46,839 nucleotides of DNA. It comes from Pseudomonadota bacterium (lineage in GTDB: Bacteria > Pseudomonadota > Gammaproteobacteria > Burkholderiales > Burkholderiaceae_C). The position numbers and the translations under genes are program-made. Within the stretch, counting starts at the first letter, position 1, and every line of letters begins with the position of its first letter. Where the stretch lies: assembly GCA_018240325.1 (NCBI GenBank), contig JAFEFZ010000315.1, positions 1-46,839 of the forward strand, read 5' to 3'. This document shows positions 28,167-38,994 of the stretch, piece by piece. The notes beneath the pieces were generated by a model. That model was not told the DNA's origin. It saw nothing but the letters and a program-made list of their open reading frames with translations, and ran no database searches.

Positions 28167-29342
28167 ATGCACGCGGCGCCTGCCCCCGAGACCCTGGCGG
28201 TCCACGCCGACCCGGCCGCGGTCGACGCCGCACAGTGGAACGCGCTGCTCGCGCGCCAGGCGCAGCCGACGCCCTTCATGCGCCACGAGTACCTGCGCGC
28301 GCTGCACGACTCCGGCAGCGCAACGCCGCGCACCGGCTGGGCCTTGCAGTGGCTCACGCTGCACCGCGGCAGCACGCTGGTTGCCGGCTGCGCCGCCTGG
28401 CGCAAGGCGCATTCGTACGGCGAGTACGTGTTCGACTGGGCCTGGGCCGACGCCTACCGGCGCCACGGCCTGCGCTACTACCCGAAGCTGGTCGTGGCGG
28501 TGCCGTTCACGCCGGTCGCCGGCAGCCGGCTGATCGCCGCCGACCCGGCGGCGCAGCAGCGCCTGCTGCCGGCGCTGCAGGCATTGGCCGAGGCCGACAG
28601 CCTGTCGTCGATCCACCTGCTGTTCGGCGACGATGCCGACCTCGCGGCCGCGCAGGCTGCAGGCTGGCTGCAGCGCCGCAGCGTGCAGTTCCACTGGCAC
28701 AACCGGCCCGGCACGCCCTACGCGGATTTCGACGATTTCCTGCGCGGCCTGCAACGCGACAAGCGCCGCAAGATCGCACAGGAGCGCCGCCGCGTCGCCG
28801 ATGCCGGCATCCGCTTCACGGTGCTCGAAGGCGCGCAGATCGAGTCGGCGCACTGGGACTTCTTCCACCGCTGCTATACCAACACCTACGCCGCGCACGG
28901 CTCGACGCCGTACCTGACGCGCGCGTTCTTCGCAGCCATGCAGCGCGATCTGGCGGCGCACTGGGTGCTGTTCATCGCCAGCGGCGGCGGCACGCCCGTC
29001 GCGGCGTCGCTGCTGGCGGTGGACGCGGTGCGCGGCCACGCATGGGGGCGCTACTGGGGCTGCACGCGGCACGTGCCGTGCCTGCACTTCGAGGCCTGCT
29101 ACTACCAGCCGCTGGCCTGGTGCATCGCGCGCGGCTTCCGGTGCTTCGAGGGCGGCGCGCAGGGCGAGCACAAGATGGCGCGCGGTCTGCTGCCGGCCGT
29201 CACGCCTTCGGCCCACTGGCTCGCGCATCCGGCCTTCGCCGATGCGGTGGCGCGGTATCTCGATCGCGAAGGTGCCGGCATCGGTGCCTACGTGGACGAG
29301 TTGCGCGAGCGCACGCCGTTTCGCGCGCCGGCAGCAGGCTGA
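28167..29342 (+). CDS. FemAB/GNAT-like acyltransferase (peptidogalycan biosynthesis protein family, DUF482/COG3146)
   Basis: This is a 391-residue soluble protein of the COG3146 family. Recognisable blocks are PFMRHEYLRALHDSG near the N-terminus, YGEYVFDWAWADAYRRHGLR, YYPKLVVAVPFTPVAGSRL, RDKRRKIAQERRRVADAGI, and the C-terminal FEACYYQPLAWCIARGF followed by FEGGAQGEHKMARGLLP. The fold is a double GNAT domain related to FemAB aminoacyltransferases. No substrate is established for these bacterial proteins; links to envelope or peptide modification are only inferred. It is divergent from the PII gene. Confidence 0.88.
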   Translation: MHAAPAPETLAVHADPAAVDAAQWNALLARQAQPTPFMRHEYLRALHDSGSATPRTGWALQWLTLHRGSTLVAGCAAWRKAHSYGEYVFDWAWADAYRRHGLRYYPKLVVAVPFTPVAGSRLIAADPAAQQRLLPALQALAEADSLSSIHLLFGDDADLAAAQAAGWLQRRSVQFHWHNRPGTPYADFDDFLRGLQRDKRRKIAQERRRVADAGIRFTVLEGAQIESAHWDFFHRCYTNTYAAHGSTPYLTRAFFAAMQRDLAAHWVLFIASGGGTPVAASLLAVDAVRGHAWGRYWGCTRHVPCLHFEACYYQPLAWCIARGFRCFEGGAQGEHKMARGLLPAVTPSAHWLAHPAFADAVARYLDREGAGIGAYVDELRERTPFRAPAAG

Positions 29343-29625
29343 CGCGCGCCGGCCGAGGCGCCGCGGGTCCCGCTGCGCGGCGGCCCGGGCGCCTTCTTCC
29401 GGCGCGCGCCAGGCCCGAGCGGACTCATGCCGCCCGGCCGCCACCGGGCGCAAGGCCTTGACGTATCGCAGGAAAGCCCCGGGCCGGGGGGGCCGCGTTT
29501 TCCCGTAGCATTCGCGCCGCGTTTAGCGGCCCACGTCCGGCCAGCCTCGGCCGGCGCCCGCACGACAACAACTTCGGAACGCCCTCCCCTCACCGGTGTC
29601 CCTTCAGCGAAAAGGAACGATTCAA
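29343..29625. other. Intergenic region upstream of the pyrophosphatase gene
   Basis: These 283 bp separate the acyltransferase stop from hppA. I see GC-rich inverted segments and one TTGACG (29458-29463) without a matching -10 at normal spacing. A TAGCAT lies near 29503. No ORF or RNA gene is recognisable. The promoter of hppA is presumably here but I cannot place it. Confidence 0.45.
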
Positions 29626-32085
<2,460 letters not shown>

Positions 32086-32110
32086 GGCTGCGGATCGGCT
32101 TCGCCCAAAG

Positions 32111-32140
32111 AGGGCCCGGCACCGCGAGGTGCCGGGCCCT
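32111..32140. terminator. Bidirectional terminator between hppA and the metallophosphoesterase gene
   Basis: AGGGCCCGGCACC, GCGA loop and GGTGCCGGGCCCT form a perfect 13-bp stem. TTCTT follows on the plus strand and CTTT on the minus strand. It lies between two convergent genes. Confidence 0.85.
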
Positions 32141-32163
32141 TCTTGCGCTTGCTAGGCTCCGGC

Positions 32164-33306
32164 TCAGACTGCGGCCGTCAGCCGCACCCGCGTGATCTCC
32201 GAAGGCGCACCCAGCCGCATCGGCGGCCCCCAGCAGCCGGTGCCCCGGCTGACGTAGACCCACAGCCCCTGCACCCGGTGCAGCCCGGCGGTGATCGGCT
32301 GCTGCAGCCGCACGAACCAGTTCCACGGCAGGAACTGGCCGCCGTGGGTGTGGCCCGACAACTGCAGCTGATAACCGGCACCGGCTGCCGCCAGCGCGCT
32401 GCGCGGCTGGTGCGCGAGCAGCACGCGCACCGCAGCCTGCGCGCTGGCCCCGGCGATCGCTGCGTTCGGGTCGCTGCGGTGGCGGTGGTCGAAGTGATGC
32501 GCGCCGTAGTCGGTCACGCCGGCCAGCGCCAGCACCGCGCCGTCGTGGCCCAGCAGCACATGCTCGTTCAGCAGCACGCGCAGGCCCAGGCGCCGCAGCT
32601 CCGCCACCCAGGCGTCGGCGCCGCTGTAGTACTCATGGTTGCCGGTCACGAAGAAGCTGCCGTGGCGCGACGCCAGCCCGGCCAGCGGCGCGACCTGCGC
32701 CGCCAGGTCGCGCACGCTGCCGTCGACCAGGTCGCCGGTGATCGCGACCACGTCGGCCTGCAGCGCATTGACCCGCTCGACCACTGCCCGCAGCCAGCCG
32801 GCGCGGATCGTCGGGCCCACGTGCACATCGCTGAGCTGCACGATCGTGAAGCCCTGCAAGGCCGGCGGCAGGCCCGCGATCGGCACCTCGACATCGCGCA
32901 CGGCCGGGATCCTGCGGGCGTTGCGCATGCCCTTGAAGGTCAGCAGCAGCGCGCCCAGCGGCACCGCGACGGCGCTGCCCAGCGCGATCGCCGGCCGCCA
33001 GCCCGCGGCCGCGGGCAGCACCGCCCCGGCTGCCCAGGCGCCGGCCAGCAGCAGGCCGCGCAGCAGCGTCAGCACGAACACGGTCGAGAACAGGCCCATG
33101 AACCAGGCGCCGGCCGCCGACAGCCGATCGGCCAGCGGGCGCGGCCGGATGCGCGACGCCAGCAGCGGCATCGGCATCAGCAGCGCCGACGCCAGCAGCC
33201 CGGCGGCGACGGCCAGCTGCAGCGCGGGCCAGCGCGCCAGCGCCGGCAGCAGCGCCCAGCCGACCGCGGCGTGCACCGTGTACAGGGCGATCAGCAGCAG
33301 CGTCAT
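32164..33306 (-). CDS. Membrane-anchored metallophosphoesterase (calcineurin-like, YaeI/YkuE type)
   Basis: This is a 380-residue protein with about four hydrophobic segments in the first 125 residues and a C-terminal dinuclear metallophosphoesterase domain. Metal ligands are visible: LSDVHVG, ITGDLVDG, TGNHEYYSG and the terminal SGHTHGGQF. Relatives hydrolyse phosphoesters at or near the membrane, such as UDP-diacylglucosamine-type or other lipid-linked substrates, but the substrate here is unknown. The ATG is at 33306. It is divergent from the helicase gene, with 116 nt between starts, and converges on hppA across a terminator. Confidence 0.92.
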   Translation of the reverse strand: MTLLLIALYTVHAAVGWALLPALARWPALQLAVAAGLLASALLMPMPLLASRIRPRPLADRLSAAGAWFMGLFSTVFVLTLLRGLLLAGAWAAGAVLPAAAGWRPAIALGSAVAVPLGALLLTFKGMRNARRIPAVRDVEVPIAGLPPALQGFTIVQLSDVHVGPTIRAGWLRAVVERVNALQADVVAITGDLVDGSVRDLAAQVAPLAGLASRHGSFFVTGNHEYYSGADAWVAELRRLGLRVLLNEHVLLGHDGAVLALAGVTDYGAHHFDHRHRSDPNAAIAGASAQAAVRVLLAHQPRSALAAAGAGYQLQLSGHTHGGQFLPWNWFVRLQQPITAGLHRVQGLWVYVSRGTGCWGPPMRLGAPSEITRVRLTAAV

Positions 33307-33410
33307 GGATGCGTTGGGGCCTTGTGCAAGGGTTGCAGATGGGTGCGCAGCAGGCGTTGTGCAAGCCGCAACCGCGCGCCGCCCAGCTCAGGCTGTATGG
33401 GCATCCAGCC

Positions 33411-33416
33411 TACACT
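33411..33416 (+). promoter_or_regulatory. Candidate -10 element for a leaderless helicase transcript
   Basis: TACACT ends 6 nt before the ATG at 33423; no Shine-Dalgarno and no good -35 are present. Confidence 0.3.
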
Positions 33417-33422
33417 GTGCGC

Positions 33423-35507
33423 ATGGTTGCTGCTGCCTTCGCCCCGGTCCGCCGCCGGCCCGCCGGCGCCGATCCCTTCGCGGCGCTGAACGAGGAGCAG
33501 CGCACCGCCGTCTTCCACGGGCCGGCCGAAGCGCCGCCGCCGCTGCTGATCGTCGCCGGCGCCGGCTCGGGCAAGACGTTGACGCTGGCCGCGCGCGTGG
33601 CGCGGCTGCTGCTCGAAGGTGCCGACCCGCAGCGGCTGATGCTGCTGAGCTTCTCGCGCCGTGCGGCGCAGGCGCTGCAGCAGCGCGCCGGGCGGATGCT
33701 GCACCAGGCGCTGGGGCTGGGCGCGGCGCAGCCGCCGCCCGAGCTGCCCTGGGCCGGCACTTTCCACTCGGTGGCGGCGCGGCTGCTGCGCGAGCACGCG
33801 GCGCCGATCGGCCTGGCCGAAGACTTCGTGATCGCCGACCGCGCCGACAGCGAAGACCTGCTCGGCTGGGTGCGCGACGAACAGGGCCTGGCGCGCACGC
33901 GGCGCCGCTTCCCGCTCAAGGGCAGCTGCCTGGCGATCCACTCGCGCGCGGTGAACGCGCGCGAGCCGCTGGCGCAGGTGCTGCACGCGCAGTTCCCGTG
34001 GTGCGCCCAATGGGAGCCCGAGCTGCGGGCGCTGTTTCGCGCCTACACCGCCGAGAAGCAGCGCCAGCACCTGCTCGACTACGACGACCTGCTGCTGTGG
34101 TGGCAGGCGATGCTCGACGACGACGCGCTCGCGCACGCGCTCGGGGCGCGCTTCGCGCACGTGCTGGTCGACGAGTACCAGGACACCAACCGGCTGCAGG
34201 CGGCGATCCTGCAGCGCCTGAAGCCCGACGGCCGCGGGCTGGCGGTGGTGGGCGACGACGCGCAGTCGATCTACGCGTTCCGCGCCGCCGAAGTGCGCAA
34301 CCTGCTTGGCTTCGCGCAGCAGTTCGAACCGCCGGCGGCGCTGCTGCGTCTGCAGCGCAACTACCGCTCCAGCGACGCGATCCTGCGCGCCTGCAACGCG
34401 CTGATGGCCGACGCGCCCGAGGGCATCGCCAAGACGCTGTGGAGCGACCGCCGCGACGGCGCGTTGCCGCAGTGGGTGGCCCTGGCCGACGAGGCCGAGC
34501 AGGCCGGCTGGGTGGCCGACCAGGTGCTGCAGCAGCGCGAGGCCGGCACGCTGCTGCGGCGCCAGGCGGTGCTGTTCCGCACCGGGCACCACAGCGCCGC
34601 GCTCGAGCTCGAGCTGCTGCGCCGCGACATCCCGTACGTGAAGTACGGCGGGCTGAAGTTCCTCGAGGCCGCGCACGTGAAGGATCTGCTGGCGCTGCTG
34701 CGCTGGGTGCAGAACCCGCGCGCGCGGCTGGCCGGCTTCCGGGTGCTGCAACTGGCCGACGGCATCGGCGCGGCCGGTGCGCGCCGGCTGCTCGACGCGA
34801 TCGCCGCCGCGGCCGACCCGGCGCAGGCGATGCAGGCCTACGCGCCGCCGCGCGCCGCCGCGGCCGGCTGGCGCGCGCTGCACGCGGCCTGCGGCGCGAT
34901 CGCCGCCGCACCCTGGCCGCAGGCGATCGAGCAGGCGCTGGCCTGGTACCGGCCGCAGCTGCCCCGGCTGTACGCCGACGCTGCGGCGCGCGCCGCCGAC
35001 CTCGATCTGCTCGAGCACCTGGCCGCGCGCCACCGCTGCCGCGAGGATTTCCTCGCCGATCTGACGCTCGACCCGCCCGAGGCGAGCAGCGACGTCGTGC
35101 CGCCGCAGCGCGACGACGACTACCTGATCCTGTCGACGATCCACTCGGCCAAGGGCCAGGAATGGGCGGCGGTGTACGTGCTCAACGTCGTCGACGGCTG
35201 CATCCCGTCGGACATGGCGGCCGGCAGCAGCGCGGAACTGGAAGAAGAGCGGCGCCTGCTGTACGTGGCGATGACGCGCGCGCAGCACCGGCTGCAGTTG
35301 CTGGTGCCGCAGCGCTTCCACGTGACCCAGCAGCGCGCGCTCGGCGACCGCCACGTGTGGGGCGCGCCGAGCCGCTTCCTCACGCCGGCGGTGCTCGCCT
35401 GTCTGGATGCGGTGGTACCGCAGCCGCCGGCTCGCGCTGCGCCGCCGCAGCCGCAGCCATTCGCCGGCGGCGGCATCGCGGCGCGGCTGCGTGCGCAGTG
35501 GGACTGA
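33423..35507 (+). CDS. UvrD/Rep-family superfamily 1 DNA helicase
   Basis: This is a 694-residue 3'-5' DNA helicase. Motifs in order: Q-motif region LNEEQRTAV, Walker A AGAGSGKT (45-52), Walker B VLVDEYQDTN, motif III GDDAQSIYAFRAA, motif IV RLQRNYRSSDAIL, motif V TIHSAKGQEWAAVYVLN and motif VI RLLYVAMTRAQHRL. It is shorter than UvrD (720) and lacks a recognisable nuclease domain. It belongs to the group usually annotated simply as ATP-dependent helicase. I chose the ATG at 33423; in-frame codons back to 33309 run into the divergent gene's upstream region and are not helicase-like. Confidence 0.93.
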   Translation: MVAAAFAPVRRRPAGADPFAALNEEQRTAVFHGPAEAPPPLLIVAGAGSGKTLTLAARVARLLLEGADPQRLMLLSFSRRAAQALQQRAGRMLHQALGLGAAQPPPELPWAGTFHSVAARLLREHAAPIGLAEDFVIADRADSEDLLGWVRDEQGLARTRRRFPLKGSCLAIHSRAVNAREPLAQVLHAQFPWCAQWEPELRALFRAYTAEKQRQHLLDYDDLLLWWQAMLDDDALAHALGARFAHVLVDEYQDTNRLQAAILQRLKPDGRGLAVVGDDAQSIYAFRAAEVRNLLGFAQQFEPPAALLRLQRNYRSSDAILRACNALMADAPEGIAKTLWSDRRDGALPQWVALADEAEQAGWVADQVLQQREAGTLLRRQAVLFRTGHHSAALELELLRRDIPYVKYGGLKFLEAAHVKDLLALLRWVQNPRARLAGFRVLQLADGIGAAGARRLLDAIAAAADPAQAMQAYAPPRAAAAGWRALHAACGAIAAAPWPQAIEQALAWYRPQLPRLYADAAARAADLDLLEHLAARHRCREDFLADLTLDPPEASSDVVPPQRDDDYLILSTIHSAKGQEWAAVYVLNVVDGCIPSDMAAGSSAELEEERRLLYVAMTRAQHRLQLLVPQRFHVTQQRALGDRHVWGAPSRFLTPAVLACLDAVVPQPPARAAPPQPQPFAGGGIAARLRAQWD

Positions 35508-35608
35508 AGGGCTGAAGCTCGGAAGGGGCCGGGCGCCGCCGGCGCTGCGGGTGCCTCCCGTATCATCGATCGGCGCACACCCGACAGAACAAGACGACGC
35601 AGGCATCC

Positions 35609-37069
35609 ATGGTCAAGTGGCTCAAGCGGGCGGCAGCGCTGCTCGCAACCCTATTCGTGCTGGTGCTGGCGTGGCGCGTGTACGACGCGCTGCGCGCACC
35701 GCACCTGGAACTCTGGCACACCGTCGTGCCGCACGAAGCCACGGCCAAGCAGATCGCCAAGCTCGACTGGGCCGGCTACGTCGCGCTCGAGAACAAGCTG
35801 TTCGACGAGGTGCGCACCGAGGTCACCGACAAGCTCGCCCCCGAAGACCAGGTCGAGGCCAACCGCTACTTCAGCGGCAGCCCGCTGTACCCGGGCCGCT
35901 TCGAGCACGACTGGAACCGCTCGTACATCATGAAGCCGGCGGGCACGCCGGTCGGCGCGGTGGTGCTGCTGCACGGCCTGACCGATTCGCCCTACAGCCT
36001 GCGCCACGTCGCGCGCCACTACGTGCGCAACGGCTATGCCGCGGTGGCGATCCGCCTGCCCGGCCACGGCACCGTGCCCGCCGGGCTGAGCACGGTCGAA
36101 TGGGAGCAATGGATGGCCGCCACCCATCTGGCGGTGCGCGAGGCGCGGCGCCTGGCGCCGGCACCGGCGCCGCTGCACCTGGTGGGCTTCTCCAACGGCG
36201 GCGCGCTCGCGATGAAGTACGCGCTCGAGGCGCTCGACGACCCGGCGCTCGCGCAGCCCGAGCGCATCGTGCTGTTCACGCCGATGATCGGCATCACCAG
36301 CATGGCGCGCTTCGCCGGCGTGCTCGGCTGGCCGGCACTGCTGCCGCGCTTCGACAAGGCCGCGTGGCTGGGCATCGTGCCCGAGTTCAACCCCTTCAAG
36401 TTCAACAGCTTCCCGGTCAACGGCGCGCGCCAGTCGTCGCTGGTGGCGCGCCGGCTGCAGGCGCAGATCGACCGGCGCGCGGCCGACGGCAGCCTGCAGC
36501 GCCTGCCGCCGGTGCTGACCTTCCAGTCGGTGGTGGACTTCACCGTGAGCACGCGCGCGATCGTCAACGCGCTGTACGGGCAGCTACCGGCCAACGGCAG
36601 CGAGCTGGTGCTGTTCGACCTGAACCGCAGCGCGCAATTCCGGGTGCTGATGCGCCCGAGCACCGAAACCATCCTGACGCGGCTGCTGCCCGACCCGCCG
36701 CGCAGCTTCCGCACGACGCTGATCACCAACCGCAACACCGGCACCGACCAGGTGGTGGCGCGCACCATCGAGGCCGGCAGCACCACCGAGACGGTGCGCG
36801 AGCTCGACATGGCCTTCCCGCCGGGCGTGTTCTCGCTGTCGCACCTGGCGATCCCGTTCCCGCTGAGCGATTCGCTGTACGGCATGCGGCCCGACGCCAG
36901 CGACGAGTACTTCGGCGCCCACCTGGGCGAGATGGCCACGCGCGGCGAGCGCGGCACGCTGATCGTCAGCATCGATACGCTGGCGCGCATGTCGTCCAAC
37001 CCCTTCTTCGATTACCTGATGGAGCGCATCGATGCCGGCATCGGCGTGCGCGCGCAACCCAAGCCCTGA
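35609..37069 (+). CDS. Alpha/beta hydrolase with N-terminal membrane anchor
   Basis: This is a 486-residue protein with an N-terminal hydrophobic anchor (residues 7-24) after a basic MVKWLKR. An alpha/beta hydrolase fold follows, with the oxyanion region VVLLHGLTDSPYSLRHVA and the nucleophile elbow GFSNG (Ser195). A long C-terminal part (residues 220-486) is less familiar and includes PMIGITSMARFAGVLGW. It is likely a carboxylesterase or lipase-like enzyme facing the periplasm; substrate is unknown. The catalytic Asp and His cannot be assigned with certainty. It begins 101 nt after the helicase, same strand. Confidence 0.8.
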   Translation: MVKWLKRAAALLATLFVLVLAWRVYDALRAPHLELWHTVVPHEATAKQIAKLDWAGYVALENKLFDEVRTEVTDKLAPEDQVEANRYFSGSPLYPGRFEHDWNRSYIMKPAGTPVGAVVLLHGLTDSPYSLRHVARHYVRNGYAAVAIRLPGHGTVPAGLSTVEWEQWMAATHLAVREARRLAPAPAPLHLVGFSNGGALAMKYALEALDDPALAQPERIVLFTPMIGITSMARFAGVLGWPALLPRFDKAAWLGIVPEFNPFKFNSFPVNGARQSSLVARRLQAQIDRRAADGSLQRLPPVLTFQSVVDFTVSTRAIVNALYGQLPANGSELVLFDLNRSAQFRVLMRPSTETILTRLLPDPPRSFRTTLITNRNTGTDQVVARTIEAGSTTETVRELDMAFPPGVFSLSHLAIPFPLSDSLYGMRPDASDEYFGAHLGEMATRGERGTLIVSIDTLARMSSNPFFDYLMERIDAGIGVRAQPKP

Positions 37070-37095
37070 ACCGCGGCGTGCCGCCGCAGCCGCAC

Positions 37096-37113
37096 GCCGG
37101 GCCGCCGCCCGGC
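37096..37113 (+). terminator. GC hairpin after the alpha/beta hydrolase gene
   Basis: GCCGGGC, CGCC loop and GCCCGGC form a 7-bp stem 27 nt past the hydrolase stop codon. No T-run is present. Confidence 0.35.
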
Positions 37114-37142
37114 CGGCAGCGGCCTGACCGGCAACCCAGCCG

Positions 37143-38111
37143 ATGCCCGGGCAAGCCCGCGAGACCTCGGCCGAGCATGTGGTCGCGCCGGCGCTGGTCG
37201 CGCGCGCCGACGACACCGCCGGGGCGCTGCGTGCGCGCCTGCAGCGCGAGGCGCGGCACGACTGGTCGCTGGTGTGCGTGACCGACGCCGCGCAGCGGCT
37301 GCTCGGCACGCTCGGCGCGGCCGAACTGCTCGCGCTGCCCGACGATGCCCGCCTGGGCAGCGCCGCCCACCCGCGGCCGCCGAGCGTGCCGCCCGGCGCC
37401 GACCAGGAGCGCATGGCTTCGGTGGCGCTGCACCACGGCGCCACCGCAATGCCGGTGGTCGATGACGCCGGGCGGCTGGTCGGCGTGGTCGGCCCCGAGC
37501 GGCTGATGCAGATCCTGCGCCGCGAACACGTGGAAGACCTGCACCGCCTGGCCGGCATCCGCCGCGAGACCGCGAGTGCCCGCCAGGCGCTGGAAGAGCC
37601 GCCGCTGCGGCGTGCGCGCCACCGGCTGCCGTGGCTGCTGGTGGGCCTGCTCGGCAGCATCGTCGCGACCGCCGTGGTCGCCGGCTTCGAATCGGCGCTG
37701 GCGGCCAAGCCGGCGCTGGCCTTCTTCGTGCCCGGGCTGGTCTACCTGGCCGACGCGATCGGCACGCAGACCGAGGCGACGGCCGTGCGCGGGCTGTCGC
37801 TGAGCCACGCCGGCCTGGGCCGGCTGATCGGCGGCGAGCTGCGCACCGGCGCGCTGATCGGCGGCGTGCTGGCGTTGCTGGCGCTGCCGATGATGTGGAT
37901 CGCCTTCGGCGAGCTGCGCTTGGCGCTGGCGGTGGCGCTGGCGCTGGCCGGCGCCAGCCTGGTGGCGTCGCTGCTCGGGCTGATGCTGCCGTGGCTGCTG
38001 AGCCGCCTGGGCACCGACCCGGCCTACGGCAGCGGGCCGGTGGCGACGATCATCCAGGACGTGCTCAGCCTGCTGATCTACTTCGGCTGCGTCAGCTGGA
38101 TCGTGCTCTGA
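37143..38111 (+). CDS. MgtE-like magnesium transporter, short form lacking the N-terminal MgtE_N domain
   Basis: This 322-residue protein has a CBS-domain pair (about 10-140; ATAMPVVDDAGRLVGVVGPE is the second repeat) and a five-helix MgtE membrane domain (about 163-322). Membrane-domain hallmarks are VPGLVYLADAIGTQTEATAV and the terminal GPVATIIQDVLSLLIYF, with an aspartate in the last helix as in MgtE ion sites. Classical MgtE is about 450 residues with a cytosolic superhelical N domain ahead of CBS, absent here. It likely moves divalent cations, Mg2+ by family. The ATG at 37143 has weak Shine-Dalgarno sequence. NudC follows 32 nt later. Confidence 0.85.
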   Translation: MPGQARETSAEHVVAPALVARADDTAGALRARLQREARHDWSLVCVTDAAQRLLGTLGAAELLALPDDARLGSAAHPRPPSVPPGADQERMASVALHHGATAMPVVDDAGRLVGVVGPERLMQILRREHVEDLHRLAGIRRETASARQALEEPPLRRARHRLPWLLVGLLGSIVATAVVAGFESALAAKPALAFFVPGLVYLADAIGTQTEATAVRGLSLSHAGLGRLIGGELRTGALIGGVLALLALPMMWIAFGELRLALAVALALAGASLVASLLGLMLPWLLSRLGTDPAYGSGPVATIIQDVLSLLIYFGCVSWIVL

Positions 38112-38143
38112 ACCGGCGAGCGCCCGGCCCCACCCCGCACGCG

Positions 38144-38971
38144 ATGGACTTCGTCCCCGCCTTCCGCCCGCCCGAACACGGGACCCCGCAGGCCTGGTGC
38201 CTGGGCTTCGTCGGCGGCCGGCTGCTGCTGCCGGGCGGCGACGCGCAGCGCCTGCAGCCGACCGACGCCGCGGCGATGGCCGCATGCGCGCAAGCGCGCC
38301 ACTACCTCGGCCGGCTGGACGGGGCCGACTGCTGGGCGCTGACGCTGCCGGCGCCGCCGCCGGGCTGGCTGGCGGTGGGCTTGCGCGACGCGATGATGCG
38401 GCTGCCCGAGCCGCTGATGGCGCTGGCCGGCCGCGCTGCGCAGGTGGTCGAATGGGACCGCACGCACCGCTTCTGCGGCGTGTGCGGCCGCGCCACCGAG
38501 CCGCTGGCGCACGAGCGCGCGCGCCGGTGCTCGGGCTGCGGCCACACCGCCTACCCGCGCATCAACCCGGCGATGATGGCGCTGGTCTGGCGCCGCCGCG
38601 GCGGCACCGCCGAGCTGCTGCTGGCGCGCTCGCCGCACCACCCGCCGGGGCTGTACAGCGCGCTGGCCGGATTCGTCGAACCGGGCGAATCGCTCGAGGA
38701 CTGCGTGCACCGCGAGATCGCCGAGGAGGTGGGCGTGCGCGTGCACGCGCTGCGCTGGTACGGCAGCCAGAGCTGGCCCTTCCCGCACAACCTGATGCTC
38801 GCGTTCAGCGCCGAGTGGCTGGCCGGCGAGATCGTGATCCAGCAGGACGAGCTCGAAGCCGCAGCCTGGTTCGCGCTCGACGCGCTGCCGCCGGTGCCGC
38901 CGCTGTTCTCGATCTCGGGCCACCTGATCCGCGACACCGTGGCGGCGCTGCGCCGCGGCGGCCTGGGCTGA
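38144..38971 (+). CDS. nudC: NAD+ diphosphatase NudC (NADH pyrophosphatase / RNA deNADding enzyme)
   Basis: This is a 275-residue Nudix hydrolase that cleaves NAD(H) and removes 5'-NAD caps from RNA. A zinc ribbon is formed by Cys111, Cys114, Cys129 and Cys132. The Nudix box from Gly176 (GFVEPGESLEDCVHREIAEE, then VGV) is complete with the catalytic glutamates. The diagnostic NudC motif SQPWPFPxS reads SQSWPFPHN at about 208, so Pro is replaced by Ser and the last Ser by Asn. That slight divergence may tune specificity. It follows the MgtE-like gene and probably shares its transcript. Confidence 0.9.
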   Translation: MDFVPAFRPPEHGTPQAWCLGFVGGRLLLPGGDAQRLQPTDAAAMAACAQARHYLGRLDGADCWALTLPAPPPGWLAVGLRDAMMRLPEPLMALAGRAAQVVEWDRTHRFCGVCGRATEPLAHERARRCSGCGHTAYPRINPAMMALVWRRRGGTAELLLARSPHHPPGLYSALAGFVEPGESLEDCVHREIAEEVGVRVHALRWYGSQSWPFPHNLMLAFSAEWLAGEIVIQQDELEAAAWFALDALPPVPPLFSISGHLIRDTVAALRRGGLG

Positions 38972-38994
38972 AGGCCTGCGGCGCGCGGCGGCGC

